Positions 1 through 11,740 of a DNA stretch of 64,000 nucleotides are shown piece after piece; the stretch's first letter is position 1, and every line of letters starts with the position of its first letter. The stretch lies in assembly GCF_027580225.2 (NCBI RefSeq), contig NC_073342.2:17291501-17355500 (forward strand), given 5' to 3'. The position numbers were made by a program, and so were the translations under genes. This DNA is from Misgurnus anguillicaudatus (Eukaryota; Chordata; Actinopteri; Cypriniformes; Cobitidae). The notes under the pieces were generated by a model. The model was not told the DNA's origin. It saw only the letters and a program-made list of their open reading frames with translations, and searched no databases.

Positions 1-18
1 ACCAGTAAAAAGTGCTGG

Positions 19-160
19 TTTCTGTTGCTCAACTGATATTGCATTGCGCTAGCAGCGGTTAGTCATTGGTTTAAATCCCAAGGAAACCATGTACCACATA
101 TCTCAAATGCAATATAAGTTGCTTTGGGTGAAAACATCTCCTGGGTGCATAGATATATAG
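19..160 (+). repeat. Degenerate tRNA-derived SINE
   Basis: An A-box-like stretch with GTTGCTCAACTGAT, the words 'gcattgcgctagcag' and a B-box-like 'ggtttaaatcc' near 68-78 follow the order of the tRNA-type SINE at 24312. The tail 'gcaatataagttgctttgggtgaaaaca' region resembles that family's body. It is strongly decayed, so the boundaries are approximate. Confidence 0.5.
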
Positions 161-1739
161 AGGTGTGAGAGCTGTGTAACAAGTAAACATCACTCCCCAA
201 CCTCAAGAGATGATCTAGCAATAGACGCTAGAGGTCATGCCCTTTGGCCTCCTTGTTAGAGCGCCCAACTCTCATGTTGGGATGATCACCGCTGCTTCCA
301 GTCTTGCTCGGGACGGGTACGAGTAGAACATAAATGTATGGTAAATTTAGGTGGTACAGACATGCACATCTTTATAGAGTTACATTTTCTCCAATTGAAA
401 GTTCTTCATTGTTCTTTACTCACGCCCTATGGCACCTCTGACAGTTTTAGCAAGTTTATGCCAGTCGAGCCAAAACAGATGCTAATGCAAAAGCCACCGC
501 GTCCCTTCCAGGGGATCTCGTCCACAGCTCCCCAGTCTCTGCCTTTTTCCTCAGGCTTTTCTAGTGACAACTATCCGAGGAGATGGCGCAAACGAGAGAG
601 ACTTTTCACTGGCAAGCTATTCCCTGTTCATTGACCCCATCACTTAATAAAAACGCTAACAGCAGCACACTGATATTGAAACAAAATGAGACGTCTTATC
701 TAATCTTACATTTTTCGTAAGGTATCAAATGCAATTCCGCGCATAACAAACCTGATTAAACCAGAAACGCTACTTCGAACCCCGTCAACCACGAACCCCG
801 TACCTTTCGTCCCACGGCTTGGAAAATTGATGCCCGTTTGGCAGATGCCAAAGCTCTTAGCCGACACATTGTGCGGGAAAATATGACAGGTCTTAATTAT
901 CAGTAATGAAGCAGGAATACGCTGCACACTTAGATATAATATACTAAACGACCTTTCAGGGGGTAGGGGCGATGATTAAAGGGATCTGTTTCATGAATCA
1001 TGCCTCATTTAGTCGCTAGTCTTTGTGTTGCCTAATGAGCGGAGGGCGACGTTTTTAAGTTGGACGTGTAAATGGTCGGAAAGTGTAAAAGACGATTAAA
1101 CTGATTTACTGTTCTGAGATCAGTCGAACATTACTTTAGCTTAAAGAAAGCTGCTGGCTGTCTTTATCGGAGGTTTCTTATGGAGCTGATAAGGACTCTG
1201 CTGTCTCACGGTGTTTAGTTTATTAGCATGCTAAGAGATTAGCATAGGCCTGAGAGGAAAAGATTTTTGTAGTTGGCTTTCTGTATTTATGCAGTAGTTT
1301 TGTTTAAACACAATTTTAATGTGTCAAAAATCCGTATTTTACAGGCAGAGTCGCAATTTCTATGTATACAAGTTGTAAACAGTCAATTTATGTAAATCGT
1401 AAATGTAGCTTCAATGTCATTTTATGAGACATAGCTGATCGTTTATGGTGCTCCACCAAATGTTGCGTTTCTCCTCTTAAAAATTATACTATCAGTTAAC
1501 TGGCTTGTGAATGTTAACCCTTCATAACTAAGCATCAGAATATACTCTGGTAATACCGTATTTATGCAGTTTCTGGCATCATAATGTTGCTGGAAAACAG
1601 TAGCTGAACAATTAAGCCTACGTTGATTAAGATGTAAATTCTTTTTAATTAGAATGTAAATTCTTACATTTATATGAAGACATCAACTGTCAACGTTGCA
1701 TGCGATATCTGTTTTTTCAGCCTGCCGTCTGAATGAAGC
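161..1739. other. Intergenic DNA downstream of pax6, no gene seen
   Basis: No exon, RNA gene or clear repeat was recognised. The stretch 1140-1260 (GATAAG and several TTAGCATG-like words) reads like low-repeat conserved non-coding DNA but has nothing decisive. Open frames at 338-634 (+) and 706-927 (-) show no family signature. Confidence 0.4.
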
Positions 1740-2120
1740 TTTCATCGTTCATTTGCGATGCTAAAACAATTTTGCTCCGTCTTTTGTTCCTCCATTCCAG
1801 CGTTCCCTTTTGACATTACTTTTGTTTGTATTGCGGCTCGCATCCCGTTCAGTAGTGCCTGGGGACTCCGAGGAAATTTGGAATGAAAATTGAGTTCATT
1901 CAGTGCGCACCAATTACTTCTGCTGAATATTCCTCAATGCAAATCAACCCCGTGCCCGTGAATGGTCCACATGTATTTGAAATAATTAATTTTCTCCTCT
2001 TCCGCCAAAGCTTCTGATGTTTTATGATGTTTTTAAACATCGTCAACACGCACACGCGCATTTATTCGCTGACAGCCATGCCAATATTGTTGTCCGTATC
2101 ATTTAAAATTTTAATTGTGG
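1740..2120. promoter_or_regulatory. Candidate conserved non-coding element
   Basis: A repeat-free block of mixed composition with homeodomain cores (CAATTACTT near 1911, AATTAATTTT near 1985) and an octamer-like ATGCAAAT near 1938. It differs from the AT-rich flanks, and its position downstream of pax6 suits a remote enhancer. Conservation was not measured. Confidence 0.35.
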
Positions 2121-2584
2121 GTTCGCAGTAAACAAAAGAAGCTAAAGTGGCTGTCTTAGATGCTCTGCGGACCAACGTTAACTTTAGTCAGATCTAGATT
2201 TATCTAGCTTAGTTCGTAGATGTTGACTGTCTTTGACTTTGTCTTGTTGAGCTGTCATGCACGTGTTTAGGATAGAGAGCAGGGAGGTGATGTTGACTCA
2301 TGGGTGAACTCAGGGTTCCAGTTAGTGATGGAGGGCCCCAGGGCAGACAGCCTGATCAGGGTTAATCTGGGCTGGGGCTTGCCTCTAAACCCTGTGGAAC
2401 TGACATGGTAAGAGGCGCTCCCTCTTTCCATTTCTTTCTCGACATGTATATGTGGCCTTATGTGAAGGATTCTTTTTAACTTTGGCAAAAAACTATAAGA
2501 TAGAGAGACAGACAGGCAGGCAGAGCGAGAGGCTACAAGAAGTATAAAAGAGTAATTACAGAAATGCTGTCTTAGGTTAAAAAT
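2121..2584. other. Intergenic DNA, no feature recognised
   Basis: Unique-looking sequence. The minus-strand open frame at 2267-2620 runs into a transposon end and has no recognisable domain. Confidence 0.4.
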
Positions 2585-3190
2585 TAGTGTTGTAGTTCTC
2601 GAGACCGGTCTCAAGACCACTTTTTAAAGGTCTTGGTCTCGTCTTGGAATCAACCGCATTTTTACTCGTCTCGTCACAGTCTCAGACAAAGAGGACTCTA
2701 AATTTTATTTCAAGACCGGTCAAGACCACAACTGATGGCATATCATAAATTTATTTTTTATCATTAATTTTATGCAGTTTATCCAGGTTTGGCATATGAT
2801 GTTGGCATTGTTTAAGAATTGTTCAAGTTTCTCCCAATGACAATTTTTCTAATTTTATTACTAAAATTACCTGCATTGTGTCAAGTGGATGGCAAGCCAT
2901 GGAAAGACAGTTCAGAATAAATGGTTAAGTTGATTTAAGCTCTTTAGTGTTTGTTCACTTTTATTTGCTTATAGACAAAGATAAATTCCCACATATCTGC
3001 AATGCCTTTGATTATTTTATCAACTTCTCTGATGGCATACACACACACAAACGCACACACACACACACAGAAGAGAAGAAGTAATCATATGCATTTTCCA
3101 CATTTTATCATAAGTTTTTTTTAATGCAGTGACTTGCAATGGCCATGGTCTTGACTTGGTCTCGGTTTAGTGGTCTTGACTACAACACTA
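2585..3190. mobile_element. Non-autonomous DNA transposon with TAGTGTTGTAGT termini
   Basis: The left end TAGTGTTGTAGTTCTCGAGAC and the right end GGTCTTGACTACAACACTA are inverted repeats. Both sides carry repeated 'ggtcttg/caagacc' words. There is no coding capacity. The family is familiar from fish genomes (memory only). A CA-rich microsatellite sits inside at about 3040-3069. Confidence 0.65.
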
Positions 3191-3197
3191 AAGAATA

Positions 3198-3339
3198 TAC
3201 ATTGTGAAAAGTAAAAAGTTTGATCAACTTAAAAATTACTTTAATTGGTTACATCTTACTTTAAATGTTCACTTAAACATTTAAGTTGAAAAAAACATTT
3301 TTTTGAGTTGACTCAACTTTTCACGTTTAACAGTGTATA
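3198..3339. mobile_element. Short hairpin MITE
   Basis: The inverted ends TATACATTGTGAAAAGT and CTTTTCACGTTTAACAGTGTATA bracket about 140 bp of AT-rich DNA with internal AAGTTGA/TCAACTT symmetry. It has no open frame. Confidence 0.55.
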
Positions 3340-3504
3340 TGAAAGATATGCAGCTGGATAATAGATATTTACATTTTCCAGTTCATTTGTATTAGCTGTT
3401 CTGGTAATGTTATATATAAAAGTATGTTTTATATACCAAATTCAGCACAATGTTAACCTTGCTCCACTGAATTGTACTCACTGGTATTGCAATCTCATTA
3501 CTTT

Positions 3505-3507
<3 letters not shown>

Positions 3508-3561
<54 letters not shown>
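3508..3561. repeat. (GT)n microsatellite
   Basis: About 27 uninterrupted GT units. The Val/Cys-rich open frame across it is an artefact. Confidence 0.95.
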
Positions 3562-3563
<2 letters not shown>

Positions 3564-3724
3564 CTCTTGCGCTTCTAAATCCCTCTCTGGCCTTCTAAGC
3601 TAACTTGTTGACTAACAAGTTGTGTCTCTTTTCTCCTCTCGGCACTTGGTCAAGACAACTACTTGAGACGAGAGGGGAAGATTTATCCTAAAGGCCACTT
3701 GAAACTACTCAAGCAAAAAGATGT

Positions 3725-3862
<138 letters not shown>

Positions 3863-4092
3863 TTCCACATTTTTAATGAGTGTCTTCACAAACACTCTAG
3901 GGAATCTCTCTCTAGTACTGGCTAAAAGGGGATTTGTCCTAATTAAGAAGGCTGGACATGTATTTGATAGCCTACAGTGCCCACACATTACTGTTTAACC
4001 ACTTTTTGGATGAGTTACATTGGACAACCAGGAGTTCACAAAACCTTTGGAAGTCAACAGTGACCATTTATTATTAATTTATTTTTTACTTA

Positions 4093-4311
4093 TACACTGA
4101 AAAAAAATTATTCATTGGATTTAATCAATTTTTTAAGGTAAGTGGTTGCAATCAATTTATGTAAGCTACATTTAAATATATATATATAAAAGTTTTATAT
4201 TTTATTTTACTTTACTAATCTTTTTTGTTTAAATGTAGCTTAAATAAATTGATTGCAACCACTTACCTTAAAAAAATTGATTAAATTCAATGAATCTTTT
4301 TTTTCAGTGTA
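4093..4311. mobile_element. Hairpin MITE with TACACTGAAAAAAA termini
   Basis: Two arms of about 85 bp (4093-4175 and 4228-4311) are near-perfect inverted copies, with the central AT-rich loop 'atatatatata'. The termini TACACTGAAAA and TTTTCAGTGTA suggest a Tc1/mariner-type TA target. No open frame. Confidence 0.8.
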
Positions 4312-4434
4312 GTCAGTCATGCATTTTGTATATAATACAACACCAAAAGTAATATAAATGAATAAAAAATCTTTGAACTGAATATGTTGGACAGAGCAAT
4401 TGATATTATACACAATTTCAAGTTAAATCAACTT

Positions 4435-4938
4435 AAATGTGGCCCCCACTTGTGCCTTTCGTACCCCCCCAAAGACAATTTATCACATAAAACTTTGTAA
4501 AACATAACATTTAAATTTAACAAAGCTTATTCAGATATACAACGTATTGCTGTTGCACTGTAAAAAATACTTTGCTGCTTTAAAAATTTTTGTTAAATCA
4601 ACTGATTTTCACAACATTTTAACTTACTATTATTTATCTTGACTAGAGATGAATACAGGTGAGCTGTTATAACTTATAAAATATAGTTGAAAAAAGTAAA
4701 CTTCATTTTATAAGTTGTAACAACTCATCTCTTGTCAAGATAGATAATAATAAGTTGAAATGACGAAAAAGAAGAAAAAAATTTAAGGCAGCAAAGTATT
4801 TTTTAGTGTGGTTAGTAGCCTTATTTTTCTGAGGTTTTATTACACAGAATGTATGATAAATTCATGTTTTTTATAAAATATCATAAAACTTGGCCCCCCG
4901 GCACAATCTCGGGGACCCCAGTTTGAGAACCACTGTTA
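4435..4938. mobile_element. hAT-like fragment split by a nested MITE
   Basis: The right end at about 4889-4938 reads GGACCCCAGTTTGAGAACCAC, which I recognise from memory as a fish hAT-type terminus. The left part begins near 4435 with 'gtggcccccacttgtg'. The two are separated by the MITE at 4556-4810. Confidence 0.5.
4556..4810. mobile_element. Hairpin MITE, AAAAAATACTTTGCTGC family, copy 1
   Basis: The ends CACTGTAAAAAATACTTTGC and GCAAAGTATTTTTTAGTGTG are inverted. The arms carry TTATCTTGACTAGAGATGA and its complement. Related copies lie at 11107-11336 (full) and 8253-8385 (half). Confidence 0.8.
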
Positions 4939-5439
4939 TAAAACATACAACAAACTTTGATAAAATGCTTTTTAGTAAAACTATTAATGGCAACTTGATT
5001 TGTCTGCTACACCCACTAAAGGTGTTTTATGTTAATACAACTTAACCTGTTTAGTTTCACCCTGTGTAAAAAATTATTTAGTGCAACAGGTTTAGACGCC
5101 ATTTGGGTTAAGTGTGCAATCTCTACAAAAAAAAAATAGTTTTTTACATTCTATAATTTGCTTTTAGAACTTCTATCCCAATGTCCTTCACAATAAATAA
5201 TATATTGAAAATATATGCGAGAGGAATAAACGGGCCCTCTAATTCAGCATTCAAACCACTTTCTGTTTTGAAGTTTTTTTTCCCCAAGTCTCTTGAAGTG
5301 AGATTACCGCTTGTTGTTTGTATTTGTATGTCTTTCTCTGCGTGAAAAGAAGCTCGCCCGTTCATCTGTACCTCCTCAATTACCCCTCAGTACTCCTCCA
5401 TGCATGCAACGCTTTTGAAACATCCCTCTTTTGTCTTTC
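4939..5439. other. Intergenic DNA, no gene seen
   Basis: AT-rich sequence. The 73-aa minus-strand open frame at 5144-5365 has no recognisable domain. Composition shifts toward enhancer-like mixed sequence from about 5270. Confidence 0.35.
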
Positions 5440-6810
5440 CGAGCTATATTTCATTGTTGATGCTTGTGGGCTGTGTCTATGTATTTAGAGGGTAATTGGT
5501 GGGAGATACACGGAGCCGGTGAAGTACGTCCACTTATCTCATTTCTCTTTTTCAGCCCGCCCGAGCGTCTCGGTGAGCCGGACAAAATGCCCATAATGTC
5601 TGTTTTATACCTACGTGGACAAACACAATCAAGGGCTGGTTGGGCATTGTCCCCGTCGCTGTTCCGAGTGCATCGTTTGTGCCAGGGCTGGCGGTGGGCC
5701 CTCCAAGACAGCGACCTTTTGAGGGCCGTCCTCCCTCCCCGAATGGCATAATCTAATGATTTCACTTAAACCTCCCTTATTTAACACTGTCATGGAAAGC
5801 AAGGAATCAGCCATTTATAATTTACATGTCATTTGCTGCCTCATATTGTGTGAAATTTAATTACGGCCCGCTCCGATTGCGGCTGCCGCTCGTTTGTCTC
5901 TGGCGGGGTCCACAATGCGGCATTGATGTGAACCGGGGCGGCGCTGGCTTCTTCCTTTTTTATCTCATCACCTTCTGCTGTAGCCTTCAAGTCTGCCTGG
6001 TCCCTTCCTTTCAGTCCTTTGTAGGGGAAAAATGCGAGAAGTTGACCCCTCATTTTCATTTAAAAATCCAAGGGCCGTAATATAAAAGATTCGCTTTCTT
6101 TTGAAAAGATCCCTTTCAGAGCTTTAAGTACAATGGAATAAACTGATATTTTTCACAGGGACAACGATTACCCCTCTTAATCGCGCCGTGATGCTTTTTT
6201 GAAACTTTTCACTAAGTGTAAACCCATAGTGGTTTGTCACAGGTGTTTGTCTAGGCGGCGGCCCTTTGAGGCAAACAACTTGCGTGTGTGTGTACACGAA
6301 GGAAGAGGGGAAAACTTAATGGGGAGGGGGTTTCTTTTCGGCTCCGGTCCGCAGAATCTCTAATGGCTTATTATTCAACATTTTAGTCATTTTCTGAAAG
6401 TTTCCTTTAAATCAAAGGCGCCGCCGCGCTGTAATTGCAGGCTGCTCGGCCTCCTGCCGGGCGATTCATATGACTGTAATCCACCTGACAACTCCGATTC
6501 GGCTCGGAGCTGGCAGCCGGCCCGTTTCTCAGCCAAACACTAAAGTCTGAATTAGGAGGATGAAGAGGATAATTATTAGATTCAGAAACAGTTTCCCAGC
6601 AAAGAAAAACTGTTATTCATGGCTGGGAAATGTGCTTATGACATTGGTTGTTAAGAGCGATTTTGTTCTTCCCTTTGTGATGTCACTGCGAGGAGAGGTT
6701 TACTGAAAACATCAAGCAGAAACTGTAATGGCCGAGGCCTTTGTGCAAAGGATGCTGGGTGATAGTGAAAGAAATAGAAAGAGAGGGAGCCTGGCGTTGG
6801 ATTACAAATC
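5440..6810. promoter_or_regulatory. Large candidate regulatory block downstream of pax6
   Basis: About 1.4 kb of repeat-free, GC-richer sequence standing out from AT-rich flanks. It has several homeodomain cores: GGTAATTGG near 5492, TTTAATTACGG near 5857, GATAATTATTAG near 6569. Mixed sub-blocks occur at 5450-5830, 5840-6080 and 6400-6640. Overlapping open frames occur on both strands, as is common in GC-rich conserved non-coding DNA, and none has coding hallmarks. I infer a remote pax6 enhancer cluster from its position and texture. Confidence 0.45.
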
Positions 6811-7085
6811 AAAGATTGCTGAAGTGGAATAACGGCATTCCACAGATCCTTTGAGTTTTTGATGTTTACATCTCCGTCTCTTAAGGCTTTTCAAACCTTT
6901 TTATTCACCAACTCTTCCTTTGCTTTATTTATGTCAAAGTGTTAACAGTAGCCTTTGGTTTAATGTCATATACATTATTTATATGGAATAAAAAAGCGGG
7001 TAACAGCATTGTCTTGTATTTCATTTGCTTTGCAAATGTGTCATCTATTGCTGAGCTTATTTATGACGCTTTCTTGAAACTAGCA
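6811..7085. other. Intergenic spacer
   Basis: AT-rich DNA between the candidate enhancer block and a SINE fragment. Nothing recognised. Confidence 0.4.
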
Positions 7086-7177
7086 TTCCTGTAGCTCAAT
7101 TTGCAAGATTTGCGTTAGTAACGTAAAAGTTCTGGGTTTAATTTTTTTGTAAAAGAGTATAACAAATGCATAAATGT
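7086..7177 (+). repeat. Partial tRNA-derived SINE
   Basis: The head ATTCCTGTAGCTCAATTTGC, 'gcgttagtaacgtaaaagttctgggttt' and the tail 'aaatgcataaatg' match the order of the SINE at 24312. The middle is degenerate. Confidence 0.6.
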
Positions 7178-7294
7178 TACCCTGGACCAAAAAATTCTTA
7201 AGTTGCACAGGTATATTTGTAGCAATAGCCAATAATACATTGTATAAGTCAAAATGATAGATTTCTCTTTTATGCCAAAAACCATTGGTATATA

Positions 7295-7503
7295 TACACT
7301 CTTAGAACAAATGTGTTAAAAACAACACATTAGTGTTGATTCTGGGACAAAACACTAAATACGTTTTCCCAGAATCCACCCATCTCTATGTTATTGAAAC
7401 AACACATTTTGTTTTACTTTTAACACAACTTGTGTTATATTAACACAAAATGACATATAATGTGTTAAAACACAAAGATGTGTAAATCCTTTCTAAGAGT
7501 GTA
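7295..7503. mobile_element. Nested MITE with TACACTCTTAGAA termini
   Basis: The ends TACACTCTTAGAAC and TTTCTAAGAGTGTA are inverted, with internal 'aacacattagtgttg' words. It lies inside the older element 7178-8224, apparently at a TA. Confidence 0.8.
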
Positions 7504-7542
7504 GATCATGCCAAAAAATTTCCTACTGTAAATAATCTCGAT

Positions 7543-7953
7543 GAAAGTTGTGTTATAGTCACATAAAAATGAATAAATTTATTAATGTCCGTGGCATGAC
7601 TTTCTTTTTCGTGTCATTTTATGTATTGTTTCCTCATTGTTTTTTCCTATTTTCTTGCCATTGTCGCTTGGGGTTGGGTTTAGAATCACTTTCTGTTACA
7701 TTTTTAGACATCCTAATCCAAACCCCAAATCTAACCCCAAACGACAATGATTTAAAAATAGGAAAAAAACAATGAGAAAACAATACATAAAATGACACGA
7801 AAAAGAAAGTTGTGACGCGGACACGAAAAACTATTAGTAGAAATATTTGCGAGTGACACGAATAGACATTCATGCTCAAGGCACGAAAAAGCTGAATTTT
7901 GTGCCATAGACACGAATAAATTAATCATTTTTTGTGACTATAACTCAACTTTC
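7543..7953. mobile_element. Nested foldback element with CGTGTCATTTTATG arms, copy 1
   Basis: Two long inverted arms: 'tttctttttcgtgtcattttatg' at about 7604-7625 against 'cataaaatgacacgaaaaagaaa' at about 7784-7810, with outer ends GAAAGTTGTGTTATAGTCAC and GTGACTATAACTCAACTTTC. The centre carries GGGTTGG/CCAAACC words. The open frames within are repeat translations. Confidence 0.75.
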
Positions 7954-8252
7954 CATGAGATCATATTGATAAATATATATAAAATTGTATTCTTGTGAGT
8001 GGATGCATTTGCTAAGGACTTCATTTCAACAACTTAAGGGGAGATTTTTTTAAGATTTACATTTTTTTTTGCACCCTTAGATTCCAGATTTTTAAAAAGT
8101 TGTTTCTCTGTCAAATATTATCTTATCCTAACAAAACATACATCAATAGAAAGCTTATTTATTCGACTTTCAACAAAATAAAAACCTTACAAACCCTTAT
8201 GACTGGTTTTGTGCTCCAGGTTCATAAATGTAAGTTGTTTATGGAATGAAGT

Positions 8253-8385
8253 TGACTTATTTCACCTATATTTTATAAGTTGTAACAACTCATCTCTAGT
8301 CAAGATAAATAATAGTAAGTTGAAATGACTTGTAAATCAGAGTTGATTAAACAAAAAATTAATAATTAAAAATAGTTTTTTATAG
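8253..8385. mobile_element. Half copy of the AAAATACTTTGCTGC-family MITE
   Basis: It matches the right half of the copies at 4556 and 11107 (AACAACTCATCTCTAGTCAAG) and ends at 'tttttatagtg'. The left half is missing. Confidence 0.65.
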
Positions 8386-9617
8386 TGGACATTGGTTAAA
8401 CATGGATCTCTAGTTAATATCCACCCCAAAGAGCCATTGTTTTGACTCAACTAGTTAAAGTTACAATAGACTTCAGAGTCCAGGATACCAGCAAAGGAGG
8501 TTACTATTGACAGCATCATCTTGGAAAAGATCCTGTGGGATCTTTGTATGTTAGTTCTACCTTGCTTTCCTTGGATGTCAATCACATTTTTTTCTTTCCA
8601 ATGAAAGCATATGTTGTTGTTATGTATATGGTCCATCACCCCTTCATTTGACATCTCCTACTGAAGATTTATAAAGATACCACTTGACCTCCCCTCTGTA
8701 ACTTACTGTGAAACATCAACATTATAGCTTTCCAATGGTTTGTGGTAGATTTGTGGAATGGCACCGACTGCATCATCTACTGTAAAAACTGTCATCAGTT
8801 TGTACTTTGTAAAGCTATATGGATAAATAAAACGTCCATCTAATGCATGTCCTTGTTGTCCTCAATACAAGAAAATACGAATCATACTTAACAAAATGAA
8901 AGAGACGGATCATGCTTTTTAAAGTGAGTTTATTATGTCACTTACTTAAGGTGGTAGTATATTAAGTTTTGTTGCGTTTTAGCCACCTTGCTTGCAGTTC
9001 ATTGTGAAAAACAAAACCGTAGCTTTCTGCACGTTTCATATTTTATCATAGCCTTAGAAAATCTTTAAGAAACACTCGTAGGATCTATTCCAAAGCTCAA
9101 CCATTAAATATCATTAAAACTAACAAGCCCAGCTCATTTTGTGTAACAAATTCACTCTTGTCATGATCCTGTCTAACTATAGGGTCATCGGACCACGACT
9201 GTGACCTCATAAAGACTAGATTAGCGTTGTGTTTTACGGCTAATTAACCCCCTAGCCTACATCTCTACATCTCTAGGCTGAATCTACACGTTGATCCTGT
9301 CGTCGCAGAAATGAAGTGTACATTACGTAGAGTTGATGATGAGTTTACAGCAACATCATTAAAAGCGTGTTTCTGTTGCAATTACAAACACGTTTTTAAC
9401 ATAGATTAGCATCTGTACACATTGTACGTCAACATGCACAGAAAGTGTGACTGAAGTGGAATAGATTGGATTGGCCATGAATATTCATTTTCATAAATGC
9501 CTGCTCATTAATATTAATGTATTCTGTCACATACAGGCCCTTTTTAGCACCTGTTTAGATGGTTTTCTCGTCATCTTAGCTACAGTAAAGCCCTTGTAGT
9601 AAACCACATCTTTATCT
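8386..9617. other. Intergenic DNA with a weak candidate conserved block
   Basis: 8386-9100 has no recognised feature. 9170-9560 is repeat-free with homeodomain cores (CGGCTAATTAACC near 9238, CTCATTAATATTAATG near 9505) and TTCATTTTCAT words, and could be conserved non-coding DNA. Confidence 0.3.
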
Positions 9618-9685
9618 GTGACCCTGGACCACAAACCCAGCCATGTCGAACAGGTATACACTGCAAAAAATTACTTTCAAGAAAT

Positions 9686-10690
9686 GAAGAGTTTGGTTCC
9701 AAAACGCGATAAACGCCATTTTTGAAAAAAATGAGTTACTGCCAAAATCAGTATTATATCAGGTCAGTGTTTAAAAGTAAATAAGTAATTTTACGCAAAA
9801 TCCAATATCCGCCGTGTTAGTCTGTCATCTTTTCTCCCTTTTTTCCCAAAATGCGATAAACGCCACTCCTCCTTTTTTACAGAACGCAATAAATCCATTC
9901 GAGAAATTACAGCGGACCATTCACGCAATGTAAACAAACATGGCGGCGCGCTGAGTACACGGAGTCCTAGTTTTCCTCATCTACTTTGTACTTCGTGATC
10001 AACAAACAAAACAAAATAATACTTTATTGGCATTAATAAACCTGTGATGGTTTTCTGTGATGGGAAAGAAACGTAAGCCATCAACATCTAATAATTTACG
10101 TGAAGCACTCGGGAGACTGCTTATCTCCCGACAGCATCAAGTTTCTCATGCTAACACATTGACCCCAGGGGATCTTATGAATAACTTTACATTATTTTAC
10201 TCAAAGTCAACAAAAATCGAGCAGGACCAAAACATTTTACAGCTGATCGCTGTGAAAAATGCTAAGCGATGACGTCAAGTATAACCGCAGCAATGACAGT
10301 GATCTTAATATGACAAAGTAAGTGTTTTGATCAATAATGACATTAATGTTTTTTTTTTAGTCAGTGTGTACAACTGTTCAACTAAATGAATATAAAATGG
10401 CAAAGATGAATGCACATTTGTACATTGAATTAATAGATTTCTAGCATTTTGAAACAAAAACTGTCATGGATTTATTGCATTTTGTGGAAAAAATTATTCG
10501 TTTTTATAATAAATCTTTGAAAATCAAGTTATGGATTTGAATTTTTTATGTTTTTATAAAATAAAGATGCTATGTGAAAGTTTGTAACAGAAAATAGTGG
10601 TTTTCATCTTGTCACTTTCTTGGTATAGAAAACACGTTTTTACCGAAATTTGTCAAAATGGATTTATTGCGTTTTGGAACCAAACTCTTC
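9686..10690. mobile_element. GAAGAGTTT-terminus transposon, copy 1, with 4-bp target duplication
   Basis: The terminal inverted repeats GAAGAGTTTGGTTCCAAAAC and GTTTTGGAACCAAACTCTTC are exact over about 20 bp. The flanks carry AAAT at 9682-9685 and 10691-10694, a 4-bp target-site duplication. It contains a 71-aa open frame (10057-10272) that starts MMGKKRKPSTSNN and has no domain I know. A second copy in opposite orientation is at 16612-17568, and a short relative is at 62225-62463. The superfamily is not assigned; a 4-bp duplication occurs in Sola- and Chapaev-type elements. Confidence 0.8.
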
Positions 10691-11106
10691 AAATATTTTA
10701 CTTAGTATTTTTGTCTTGTTTTCAGTAAAAATATCTAAAAATTCTTAAATTAAGACGCTTTTTCTTGATGAGCTAAACAACCCAAGAAAATAAGTCTAGT
10801 TTTTAGACCAAAAAATATCAAATTTAAGTGATTTTGTGCTTTAAAACAAGCAAAAAATTCTGCCAATGGGGAAGCAAAAAAATCTTGAACATTTTTCTTA
10901 AACACTTAATTCAAGGAATATTCAAGAAAAATTTGCTTACCCCATTGGCAGATTTTTTTGCTTGTTTTATGCACAACATCACTTAAATTGGACATTGTTG
11001 GTTTAAATTTTTTTATTTTGGACAAAATAATGGAGACAATAACGTGGGTTTCTTGGGTAGTTTTGATCATCAAGAAAATACATCTTGATTTAAGAATTTT
11101 TAGATA

Positions 11107-11336
11107 GACTGTAAAAAATACTTTGCTGCCTTAAATTTTTTATTGAATCAACTCGGATTTACAAGTCATTTCAACTTTCTATTCTTTATCTTGACTAGAG
11201 ATGAGTTGTTATAACTACAGGTGTGTTGTTATAACTTATAAAATTAAGTTGACTTTTATCTCTGTTCACATGACTTGTAAATCTGAGTTGATTTAACAAA
11301 AAACATTAAGGCAGCAAAGTATTTTTTACAGTGTAT
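11107..11336. mobile_element. Hairpin MITE, AAAAAATACTTTGCTGC family, copy 2
   Basis: The ends ACTGTAAAAAATACTTTGCT and GCAAAGTATTTTTTACAGTG are inverted. It is nested inside the element 9657-11400 near that element's right arm. Confidence 0.8.
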
Positions 11337-11740
11337 TTTTACTAAAACAAGACAAAAATACAAAGTAAAATTTTTCTTGAAAGTCATTTTTTGCAGTGTA
11401 TTTGTAGCAATGGCCAACAATACACTGCATGGGTCAAAATTATTGATTTTTATGCTAAAAATCATTAGGATGTTGAATAAAGATCATGTTCCATGAAGAT
11501 ATTTAGTAAATTTCCTACCGTAAATATATCAAAAATGTATTTATCATTGGTGATATGTGTTGCTACGGTCAACTTTAAAGGTGAATTTCTCAATATTTTG
11601 ATTTTTGCAAACTCAGATTCCAGATTTTTAAGTAGTTGTATTTCGTCCAAATATTGTCCTATCCTAACAAACCATACATCAATGGGAATATATTGGTATT
11701 TATTCATCAATGGTATTTATTTAGCTTTCAGATTATGTAT

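Larger units (their letters stand above)
7178..8224. mobile_element. CCCTGGACCA...TGGTTTTGTGCTCCAGG element, copy 1, split by two insertions
   Basis: The left end CCCTGGACCAAAAAATTCTT and right end ATGACTGGTTTTGTGCTCCA are imperfect inverted repeats. The interior ('tagcaatagccaataatacattgtat', 'cctaacaaaacatacatcaatagaaag') matches the copy at 9618-12209. It is interrupted by hairpin elements at 7295-7503 and 7543-7953, so its own length is about 430 bp. Confidence 0.75.
9657..11400. mobile_element. TACACTGCAAAAAA element, copy 1, split by two insertions
   Basis: The ends TACACTGCAAAAAATTACTT and TCATTTTTTGCAGTGTA are inverted. The flanks join as 'ggta/ta...ta/tttgtagcaat', indicating a TA duplication, so it is Tc1/mariner-like and non-autonomous. 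Inner arms repeat TCTGCCAATGGGG and CCCCATTGGCAGA. Interrupted at 9686-10690 and 11107-11336. Confidence 0.8.

Noticed and set aside
5451..6080. Cluster of overlapping 60-104 aa frames
   Set aside because: They overlap on both strands in GC-rich sequence and lack domains or splice structure; treated as conserved non-coding DNA.
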